From: Salticus scenicus
Lineage: Eukaryota > Arthropoda > Arachnida > Araneae > Salticidae
Assembly (NCBI GenBank): GCA_963930645.1
Contig: OZ005654.1
Span: 36,207,763 to 36,271,762, forward strand
Direction: 5' to 3'
Length of the DNA stretch: 64,000 nucleotides
The position numbers and the translations under genes were made by a program. Below the pieces are notes generated by a model. The model was not told the DNA's origin. It worked only from the letters and a program-made list of their open reading frames with translations, and did no database searches. Below are positions 10,210 to 19,700 of the stretch, piece after piece; the first letter of the stretch is position 1; every line of letters begins with the position of its first letter.

Positions 10210-10572
10210 TTAAAACCCGCATCCAATATCAACAGTGCTGGGTCGTCCTGCACCTTTCTTATGTAACACTGAGCCTGTGGTCATGAAGCTGGTGTGCGAT
10301 GCACGGATGGTGGGTCTGGATGGTGGCGCCTTGCCAAATTTGGTCCTGCAATTGCGTTGAACTTGTGTGTCCAATTTGCTCTCACTGAACCATGCCACAC
10401 ATTGTGCTTTCTCCTGTGGGGTCCACATGCTCATTTACAACTGGCTAACCTAAACAGAAAAAAAACTTTATGAGTTGCACTAATAACTGCAGAACACAGA
10501 ATGTGAATATCTTTTTTATTTCAAAAGTTATTAAATTTCAAAGTTGTAAAGATAATTATTGGACACCCTGTA
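10210..10572 (-). pseudogene. DUF4817-type transposon fragment (mariner-like)
   Basis: The minus-strand frame 10434-10210 (74 residues) opens with MWTPQEKAQCVAWF and contains TGSVLHKKGAGRPST. Both phrases are typical of the DUF4817 helix-turn-helix domain at the N terminus of many arthropod transposase-like proteins. Only this domain remains; the DDE catalytic part is missing. On the + strand the end GGACACCCTGTA (10561-10572) resembles a mariner-type inverted repeat followed by TA. It is a truncated relic, probably non-functional. Confidence 0.7.
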
Positions 10573-10819
10573 TTATAATAAATTATTTGTTTCGGATTAT
10601 GTATTATTATTTCATGAATGATTATTACCACAGACAAATGTATCATTGTCTGTGACTCTACTTCCTTCGATAATACTGGAAAACAGCGACCATGTTTTTT
10701 GAGGCGATATTAAACCTGCGATCGAGTTGCGAGAGCTCCGAGGCAGTCACAAATTCCCCCCTCATCTCTCACAACTTTGCGATCAGTTTTGTAAGTGGAT
10801 TTGTTGGATGTAACCATGG
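10573..10819. other. Spacer before the fold-back element
   Basis: No gene recognised. Part of 10690-10819 may belong to the neighbouring fold-back element, as a phrase near 10806 (GGATGTAACC) resembles part of its right arm in inverse orientation. Confidence 0.4.
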
Positions 10820-11339
10820 ATTAAGAATCTATAGGATGATAAACGAGATAGGGCAGCCAACGCGGAGAACGGAGTTTCTCTTCCTCATTAATTCAGCCAA
10901 GTAGAGGAAAACGATCCGATCACCGCCTGGTGTAGTATCTTTGAAACTTATCGGAAGAAAGTGAAAGCCCGCCCCTCTTCGGCTTCTGTCATCATCCGAT
11001 TTCCGAGAACGACCAATGAACCGCTACGAATTTAAACAAACGTGCTGATTGGTGGATTCTCGAGATCTGGTAGCAATCTATATGTTAGATAAAAATTACT
11101 ATCTTTCCGTAACATTCGTTATATATCCTATAGACTCTCCTAATCCGTGCTCGCATCGCAGTCGCAGACCACAGATTATTATACAGATAGGACAGTGAAG
11201 CTAAAACGCGAACCAGAAATATAGTAGCACCACTAGTGTCAACAGAGGGGAACTACATGTGTTAAGTCTACATGAATGGCATCTTTGATCGAAAATTGTT
11301 TTTCTATTTCGCGAGTAGTTAGTAGCAGGTTAGTATGGG

Positions 11340-12045
11340 AAGTTTTCTTTTTCTTCACTTTCTATTGTTTTTGAATTCACAAAATTATCCTCAAAACATT
11401 TACAGCTATTCTTCTAAGAAATAAAAATTATTTTTTATAATGTTTAAAAATATTCTTTGTGAAACATATTTATATTCAAGTACAAATTAAAATTACAAAC
11501 TGTAATTCTGAAATAGCAGTATGAAATCATTAAATATTTAACGTTGCTTGGTTTAAATAACACAAAATGCCTTAAAATGAAAAAAAAAATGTTTTTATTT
11601 TATGTATATTTTCAAAGTTTATTTTCTTAATTTTTAGCACTTGCTTCTTAAAATAAATTGCTTTTGACAATCAAGTTTGTAAACAATAATAAAGTTGCCA
11701 ACGAAAACGTATGTGCAGTTTTCTTGCCTTCACTTTTTCTACTACTTTTAAATTTACAAAATCATAACATTCACAGCTATTTTCTAAGAAATAAAACTAA
11801 TTTTTATAATGTTTGAAAATAAATTTTTCCATTCACATTCGTGTTCAAGAGTACAAATTAATATAACAAACTGTAATGCTGAAATAGCAGTATGGTATGA
11901 AATCTTAAATATTTAACATTGCTTGGTGTAAATAATACAAAATGCTTTAAAATGAAAAAAATATTTCTGGTTTATGTATATTTTCGAAATTTATTTGCTT
12001 AATATTTAGTACTTGCTTCTTAAAATAAATTGCTTTCGACAATCA
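11340..12045. repeat. Two tandem copies of a ~375 bp AT-rich unit
   Basis: The phrases AGTTTTCTT..TTCACTTT, ACAGCTATT, GAAATAGCAGTATG and CTTGCTTCTTAAAATAAATTG occur in the same order from 11340 and again from about 11717. The second copy is interrupted near its end by the SINE at 12046. Confidence 0.9.
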
Positions 12046-12269
12046 TTTGACATTTTATTTGACATTTTATTTGACATTTATTGAGATCTATAGTTACAAT
12101 GACTTTCATCTCGATTGCTCCATATTTTTACAGAAATTCACAGAAATACGTGCACACAATATTGTTGAAGACATAGGACAGCACAAACATCTATGCCCGC
12201 ACCGAGATTCGAACTCGGAACCTGGAGACTGAGAAGGCAGCGCCCTGCCGACCAAGCCACCAGGCCGGC
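12046..12269 (-). mobile_element. tRNA-derived SINE with 11 bp TSD
   Basis: On the minus strand it starts with a tRNA-like head (12269 down to ~12195), with an A-box-like TGGCTTGGTCGG and a B-box-like GAGTTCGAATCTC. A short unrelated body follows, then a tail of AAATGTC-type repeats ending at 12046. The T-stem pairs well but the anticodon stem does not, so it is a SINE head rather than a tRNA gene. The direct repeats TTCGACAATCA at 12035-12045 and 12270-12280 are its TSD, diagnostic of LINE-mediated insertion. It lies inside the second tandem unit of the fold-back element and is therefore younger than it. Confidence 0.9.
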
Positions 12270-12868
12270 TTCGACAATCAAATTCGTAAACAATAACAAA
12301 GTCCAAACGTAAACATCAATAAATGGTTAGTCGGTTGGATGTTGGGTTTAACGTTGCACTAATATTACGATATGAACATAGATACATAAAAATAAGACGA
12401 GCGATTGCGTAAGCTGGAGAGCTCGAGAAACTTACAGCCGTTGACAATAGGGTCGTTGCAGTCAAATTCCGGTTACCGAAGAATATACGGGAGTGTCCTA
12501 TCTGTATAATAATCTGTGGTCGCAGACTACCATCAGTTACATCCACGGATTAGGAGAGTCTATAGGATATATAACGAATGTTACGGAAAGGTAGTAATTT
12601 TCATCTTACATATAGAGGGCTACCAGATCTCGAGAATCCACCAATCAGCACGTTTGTTTAAATTTGTATCGGTTCATTGGTCGTTCTTGGAAATCGGATG
12701 ATGACAGAAGCCGAAGGGGCGGGCTTTCGCTTTCTTCCGATAAGTTTCAAAGATACTACACAGGCGGCGATCGGATCGTTTTCCTCTACTTGGCTGAATT
12801 AATGAGGAAGAGAAACTCCGTTCTTATCGCTGGCTGCCCTATCTCGTTTATCATCCTACAGATTCTTA

Positions 12869-13200
12869 GGCTGGGATTGCGGTGCCTCGTTCTTAAGTCT
12901 AATCTTAAATCTTACGAACTTTCGTAGATGGGCGTGGTTAAGAACGATCTTAACTTGGTATCACGGTGCCTCAAGAGTAAGTCCTCCGCGAGTCCTCGTA
13001 AGAGAAAGCCAGCCAGCCAATGGGAGACGCAGAGCGAGCTATGTTGTGATTGCGCGCGCATACAGTTACGATTCGACTTAAGATAGCTCTGAAGTTGTCG
13101 TAAGATAGTGAGGCACTGCAATACGACTTACGTTTTGTTTACATCTTAAGACTGAGTTTGTGCGTAAGATAGTGTTGAGCGAGGCACCGCAATCCCAGCC
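12869..13200. mobile_element. MITE with GGCTGGGATTGCGGTGCCTCG ends, possibly Harbinger-like
   Basis: Both ends carry the same ~21 bp inverted repeat, GGCTGGGATTGCGGTGCCTC plus G, on the left at 12869 and on the right at 13180-13200. The flanks TTA (left) and TGA (right) would fit a 3 bp TWA/TNA duplication of PIF/Harbinger elements, though imperfectly. The interior is GC- and CpG-richer than its surroundings and has no transposase. Confidence 0.75.
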
Positions 13201-13203
13201 TGA

Positions 13204-13394
13204 TACCCGGACAAACATGTTTTCGTCTTTTGCCCCCCAGGGGAGAACATGGGGGGAATTTCTGTAAAGATAGTAGCCCATGTCCTATTCTAGCCTATTA
13301 TCTATCTCTGTACCAAATTTCATCCAGATCCGTTTAGCCATTGTGGCGTGATTGAGTACAAACATCCAAACTTTCACATTTATAATATTAGTAT
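13204..13394 (+). mobile_element. 3' tail of an RTE-type non-LTR element
   Basis: The end (CCAAATTTCATCCAGATCC, then CCATTGTGGCGTGATTGAG, then TTTATAATATTAGTAT) matches the 3' untranslated style common in arthropod RTE-type LINEs. It is interrupted by the MITE at 13395 and resumes as ATTAGTATAGATTG at 13663. No coding part is present. The left limit is approximate. Confidence 0.5.
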
Positions 13395-13662
13395 TAAGAC
13401 TACTATATAACAGGCTGAATCATTCGCCGCCATTTGTACGTCAAGTCCGTCATTGCTAAACCTAAGACTACCATATAACACTATTATATGAGACTATATA
13501 TGAATATTAAATAGTTATCTTAGGTTTAGCAATGACGGAATACAATATAAAATTATTATATGAGACTATATAAGACTATTATATAGTAATCTTAGGTTTA
13601 GCAATGACGGACTTGACGGACAAATGGCGGCGAATGATTCAGCCTGTTATATAGTAGTCTTA
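13395..13662. mobile_element. 268 bp MITE with ~90 bp inverted repeats and 8 bp TSD
   Basis: The ends read TAAGACTACTATATAACAGG inward on both strands and stay alike for about 90 bp. The phrase TTGCTAAACCTAAGA occurs again internally, so the repeat is partly nested. The flanks ATTAGTAT (13387-13394 and 13663-13670) form an 8 bp TSD, suggesting a hAT-type origin. A TTAA also sits at both edges, so a TTAA-type element is a less likely alternative. Confidence 0.9.
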
Positions 13663-13894
13663 ATTAGTATAGATTGTTAATATATAATTTCAGATTTCAA
13701 CGATGCCAACAGGAGGTTGTGTTGTTTTCCTCATATGCGATTTGGCGATAAAAAGACCACTGCATTTGGTACGCTTATCGCCCATTCTGAACATAAAATA
13801 CATGTATAACTTTAAAATGCTCCAAAAAAAAAGTGGGGGGGGGAGGGAGGGACAAATATATGAGAATAAGGAGCAGTAGATGACAATCCCAAAA

Positions 13895-14345
13895 TAAAAG
13901 TTTCGCATAGTTGGCAAGTATGATATAATTACGAAAAAATATTCATGCAATCAATTTAAATAATATGCAGAGTGGAAATGTGTTTAAAAAAATAAATATT
14001 AACTTAAAATAACATCCGAGATTGCTCATCGTTAACACATAGCTCAAATGAAGATGGTAAAAAACACTGCTTTTTTAAAACAAGTGGAAATGAATACTAA
14101 AATTATTTACTGTAAAAATTTTATTCTATGAAAACATTTTATTACTTTTCTTAAAATTTAATAAAACATATTTTCGTCGTCCGCTGAAATTTACATGCAT
14201 TAATAAAATTTCCAATAAAAATAGCACACAACGTGACATAAATAATGTATAATATTTTAATATAACGAATAAAAATCATCATTCTAATATTTCTTACCAG
14301 TTATTACGATTTTGTTGACAAATAACATGCACAGATGCACGCACA
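13895..14345. repeat. Direct repeat copy 1 (pairs with 15893-16260)
   Basis: Shares ordered phrases with the second copy ~2 kb downstream: GCATAGTTGGCAA, GAAAAAATATTCATG, AATCAATTTAAATAATAT, AACACATAGCTCA, AAAACACTGCTT, ATAAAATTTCCAATAAAAA and ATTTTGTTGACAAA. Several small indels separate the copies. No coding potential. Confidence 0.85.
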
Positions 14346-15809
14346 TTGTGTTTGAAATCATTTTATGTTAATGGTAAGAAATTCCCCTCATATGTAGAAA
14401 GTTGTCTTGAATTACTGGTTCATCCAAGCGAAAAAAGCCTCGAGTGCAAAGGGTTAATCCATTTTTCAGATTTTTAACTTAACACAATTACAATTTTAAT
14501 TCTTTTAAAAATAATTTACCAACTGTGTGACAATAAATATAATTTTACCTTATTTTATCCTTGAAAAAAAAATTTCATGATTTTTAGATGAATTATTAAT
14601 GTTCTTATAGTTTTTGGAAAGCAGGTGTGGGTCACAAAAAATCTCTACTGCGGGATCGGATCAGTTTTCAGGTTGATGAAAAATTTTTGTAATCTCTTTA
14701 ATTTGTAATATTTTAATCTCTCCTAAACAAACCTTATTTTTGACTTAGACTTTTGTTCTTTAAGTATTTGTAATTGCTTAAGATTCTGTAAAATTCTAGG
14801 CAGTTTACAGCACAAGGTAACGATACTCTTTTTTTTTTTTTTTTCCTGTCTGGAAAGATTTAGAGTTTTTTTTTAAGTATGACAGTTGACAGATCTTACT
14901 ATTTCCTTCAGACAACATTGTAAACTGTAAAAATCAGAAAATATAAGAAATTGACATATATTGCCCTGTTAAAAAAAACGGCATAAAAAATGAGTTTAAA
15001 AGAAAACATATTTTTTTTTAAGTTACAATGATAAAAAAAATAAATACAATTAACTCTTTGTTAACAGGCATTCAACTAACAGGATAATTTCAGGAAACAC
15101 TTTCTTTTTTCCTCACTAATAAATTGTTTTAAAAAAATTGCTGCTTTTTGTAAATTATAAATAAAATGTAAATTATATATAACTGAGCACACACACATGC
15201 ACACAAAAAATAAATAAATAATTTCACTATCATAAAAACACGGAAAAATATATATCATAATACTCATACTTTATTCATTGGATTAAAAAAAAAATGTGTT
15301 TCTCACATCATAAGAAAAAGTAAATTGCTATACTAGTTAACTAATTGTGGCATTTAAGTATAGGACTTTGTGTAAAACATCATTCAATATAGCAAGACTT
15401 TGAAATTAATCTCAAAGAATGACATGTATTTTAACAATCTATTTTTTTTCTTTATCCAACTTATCAAAAAATTTTAAACATTTACAACTAAATTCAAACA
15501 TAAAATTCTTCAAATTAGTACAAACAGTGGGACACAAGTAAACTAAAGATCTCAAATGCATTTAATAACTTAACATATCTACCAACATAGGATCAATATA
15601 AGGGTGATTCTATAGATGGCATTTTCAGGTTTTTACATGATATTGATTGGCTTCAGTCTAATAACTTTGGCAGGTTTTCGACATATGCCAATTTTTAACA
15701 GTTTAATCCATGGCTTAAATTGTTAAAAACTTGATGCATAAATAAAGTTTAATAATTAAATAAAAATCTAGTAATTATTATTTTTAAATAATGCTGTCTA
15801 TTGAGACAC

Positions 15810-15846
<37 letters not shown>

Positions 15847-15892
15847 CCCAGCAAAAGCGAAAATCACTGTAAACTTAAAAATTTAGTGAAGT
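14346..15892. other. AT-rich non-coding stretch with T-tracts
   Basis: No gene recognised. A ~36 base T-tract lies at 15811-15846 and a shorter one near 14830. Short tracts of CA-rich and AAAT-type repeats occur near 15190. Confidence 0.5.
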
Positions 15893-16260
15893 TCCGCATA
15901 GTTGGCAAATATGATAACGAAAAAATATTCATGTAATCAATTTAAATAATATCGGAGTGGAAACGTGCTTTTAAAAATAAACAGGTTAACACATAGCTCA
16001 TATAAATCATGTGATGAAGATGAGAAAAAACACTGCTTCTTAAAAAAAGTGAAAATACGAATTAATTATTTACTGTAAGAGTTTTATATTATGAAAATAT
16101 TTTATTAATTTTCTTAAAATGTAATATAATATACTCTCATAGTATGCCAAAATTAATAAAAATGAATTGCATTGATAAAATTTCCAATAAAAAAAGCACA
16201 CAATGCAAAATAATTATGATTTTGTTGACAAACAACAAGCACACACGCATGCACGTTACA
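15893..16260. repeat. Direct repeat copy 2 (pairs with 13895-14345)
   Basis: Second copy of the sequence described at 13895, in the same orientation, ending ~350 bp before the NOP16 start. Either an interspersed repeat family or a local duplication. Confidence 0.85.
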
Positions 16261-16262
16261 CG

Positions 16263-16607
16263 TCAAGTGACCAACTCCCCAGAAAATCTTCTAAGTTCCC
16301 GTAAAAAAAATCTGGATAAAATGGGAACATCCCGTGCCCCCCAATCTGGTGCGCTGAACGCCTTGGGTTACCCACAAATGATCACGTGATGCTGTCGCTG
16401 AACGGCTTGGGGAGATCCCGGGGAGACCGGGCTTCCCGGGAAGATACCGCTGAACTCAGCCTAATCCGTGGATGCGAGTTTGAAAAACAAACAGCTCAAC
16501 TCTCTGTTTCATTCGTATGTTTATTTATGTTTTTGGTTTGAATTTGCCAGAGCCAGAGAAATTATCTGCATTGCATTTGTGCTTTTCAGATTTGCTATTA
16601 ATTTATA
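16263..16607 (+). promoter_or_regulatory. Likely NOP16 promoter and 5' UTR
   Basis: This stretch is much more GC-rich than its surroundings, especially 16330-16480. A palindromic E-box, ATCACGTGAT, lies at 16381-16390, about 220 bases before the ATG. NOP16 is known as a Myc-responsive ribosome-biogenesis gene in human cells, and CACGTG is the Myc/Max site. The functional link here is inference. A T-rich stretch ending in CAG at 16589 could be the acceptor of a 5' UTR intron. Confidence 0.5.
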
Positions 16608-16714
16608 ATGGGCAAGGCTGCAGGTGTTAGTAGGAGAAGGAAAAAGAGGTACAATTATAACAGAAATGCAAAAAAATTGCATAAAAAGATGCTCCATCTT
16701 CCCAAAATTAAGTG
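16608..16714 (+). CDS. NOP16: NOP16 exon 1 (coding part)
   Basis: Starts at ATGG in a TTTATAATGG context and encodes the Lys/Arg-rich nucleolar-targeting N terminus. Ends in AAGTG before the donor GTACGT. The last two bases TG join the first base of exon 2 to give a Cys codon conserved in the family (CS motif). Confidence 0.93.
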
Positions 16715-19700
16715 GTACGTATTGATAAATTTTCAAACACGTGTTGGTTGTTTATGATCGTCATTCTTTACTGCAGTACTATAATTATAATAAAATCTTT
16801 TCTCTTTGAATTAAAAATGTAATCGATATTCGTCCATTATTATTTGCTTTCTTTTACCGAATATTCAGTATGCCTGAATACTGATCAGACGTGAATATTT
16901 CACCGGATACAGTTTTAAACACAGCTTTAGTATGAGAACGTACCACGACAACTTGTAATTATTTTTTTTGTCATTTTGGCGATTAATGGAAATGACTATC
17001 GCAATTGCCTAAGTAGAGACCTTGGCGAGAAACTTCCGAGCTACTTCGGTTTAAAATTTCTCCAAAAGGTCCAATACTGAAGCTGGGTACAACGTTAGTA
17101 TGGGACCCTCAGAGCAGATAATTTTTATCTCGGAGAAGTACCACACTAAATAACACTGAATGTCGAAAGGAAATGAGTTTTGTGCTTTACAGACAACATC
17201 TAAGAAAATACAATTTTTCAGATTTTTTTTCCCGTATTAAATATTTAAAAGAAATGATAACTTTAGGAGAATTTCGTTTTGTGTGTCTCTTGGTAATTTT
17301 TGAAAATCGCAAAAATTGCGTCGTTCTGCATCATGTCTGGAATTATATCCCTTCACCGGTGCTAGATCCTCATGTGATACTAAAGACCTGTTCATTCGCT
17401 GAATTTCACTGTGTGAATTTTAAGAGGGCGATTTCCATCCTGCGTGCACGTGAACAATCATTCAATATAGTGTTTAGTATCAAGTTAATTGAGTTTCATT
17501 GAACCAATTATTGAAAAAATAATGCTGAAAACATGGAAACATTTCATAAAATAATCATTTTTATAAAACAAAATCTTGTGAAATGGCCACTTTTATGAAT
17601 TTGAATTTTATGAACGGTCCCTTTTCATGGATTTGAATTTTGTGGAAATTCCCTTTTCATGATGTGGAATTTTGTGAAGGGATCAGCAAAAGGGACCCAA
17701 TTTTTGCCTGGAATGACCCCTGTAATACAGAAGTACTTTACTTTTGTCATATACAAAAATCATTGTAACATAAAAGGTAGAAAATATGTTTAAAAAATGT
17801 CAAATGTAAAAATAGGGAAGGCAAGTAACATCCTTTTTATTGGAGACTATGCCTTTTTATTTCGATAGATTGGAATCAAATGATCTAAATTAATTAATTA
17901 AAAACATTATCAATAATTAACTTCGTTTTATCTGTATATTTTAAGATCTAAATTAATTTTTATGGTTGATGAATTAATGACTGTAAAATTTCTTAAAAGT
18001 ATGTCTTTTATTCTTAAGTCAGAACTGTATATATTATAATATATTATTTTAAAATTTATCAGTATATATTATTTCAGTTTTTATTAATAGACTTTATTTA
18101 ACAATAAATTCTAATTTTTTTCACTTTAGTTCACAGCTTGAGAAAGAGTGGGATTCTAAAAAGAGCTATTATAGAAATATGAAGGATATGGGATTAGCTT
18201 CTGATCCAAACAAGATCATGGAAAAAAAGGTTGATTATGTATATTATTAACTTATCTTAAATACATTTTTATAACTTTTTTTTAAACATCAATGTAGCAA
18301 ACAACATAAATGTTTTTTAAACATTTAAAAAACATCAATTTCACATAATAATAGAACGAGTCTGAGCTTCCAATGTTTATGGGAAAAGTTGCACAGTGAT
18401 TGGTTATATTCCACTACTAGCAGGCTACGCCCGCTTCGCTGGTCACTATATTTAAATGAATTTTCGAAAGAATTGAATTAAACTGAAGAAAAAAAAGTAA
18501 CTGAAATTGCTCCAAACCTTGCTTTGGGCAGTGGTTGGAAAAACAACTTTTTTTTTTTTTGTAGCGAACTACAACTACTTCTAAAAAGTAGTGACTACAA
18601 ACTACTTCCCCCCCCCCCCCCAAAAAAAAAAAAAAAAAAAAACTATTGAAAAAAATTAACATTCATTGCAATTTTGGTTATGTTACTACAATATTTTAAA
18701 TTTAGTTTTTAACCACCAAATGTAAATAATCACTTCTTTTCCATTTATGTGCTTTATTATGCATTAGTTCAAAATTTAAATGCATGCTGAATACTTTCTC
18801 TTAAATGGTTTTATATAGTATTTCTACATAATTTTATTCATTTTTATTCATGTTTTCATTTTTAATCATATTTTTATTCATTTTTAATAAGAGCTGCATC
18901 TCAAAATTTTCATCAGTTAGGCAGGATCTTTTGCAGCTAAGCACTTCAGATGCATGAGAGAAAAGTCTCTCAACTGAAGCACTTGATGGAACACCAGTAT
19001 TTGTTTATAAATATGCCTGCTTCAAAAATTTCGAACTGCACAATGATGCAGCAGGTTTCAGCGGTTCGCACAAAAATTTTTGAAGTTCATCTTGAAAATT
19101 TTCCTCATTTTTCAGTATTGAAAAATTAAAAAAATCCGGAATAGTCATCCAGAGGCTGGATTTCAGAAACATTACTGCAATTTGAGGGGAACATGCTTTT
19201 TAGATACTCTTCCATCCATAATTTCATGCGCAGAGCTACGAATTTCGTACAAAGGAAAAAAATATGATCACGTGGTTCACAAATAGCAGCTTGTTGGTAA
19301 ACAAAAGTAGCGTTGAAAATTGCTTGAAACTACATTTTTTTTTGTAACGTGCTACTTGTTACACTACATTTTTTATAACGTAGCACGTTACACTACAAAC
19401 TACTAAAAAAGTAGCGACTACTGTAGTTTCGCTACTTGTAGCGCACTACTTCCAGGGGTCGATCCAGGCAAAATTTGGGTCCCTTTTGCGGCCCCTTCAC
19501 AAAATTCCACATAGTAAAAAGGGACCCTTCACAAAATTCAAATTCATAAAAAGGGACCCTTCACAAAATTCAAATTCATAAAAAGGGACCCTTCACAAAA
19601 TTCAAATCCATAAAAAGGGACCCTTCACAAAATTCAAATTTATAAAATGAGTCCTTTCACAAGATTTTGTTTTATAAAACTGATCCTTTTATTAAATGTT

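Larger units (their letters stand above)
10820..12868. mobile_element. Fold-back element with ~370 bp inverted arms
   Basis: The left arm at about 10820-11190 and the right arm at about 12496-12868 are inverted copies, sharing for example GATAAACGAGATAGGGCAGCC, read in reverse complement at 12830-12855. They differ by scattered substitutions and small indels. The ~1.3 kb between them holds two direct copies of a ~375 bp AT-rich unit and a SINE. No transposase is present. The outer edges lack a clear TSD, and the right edge abuts another MITE. Confidence 0.85.

Noticed and set aside
12195..12269. A second tRNA gene on the minus strand
   Set aside because: The anticodon stem does not pair and a SINE body, tail and TSD follow.
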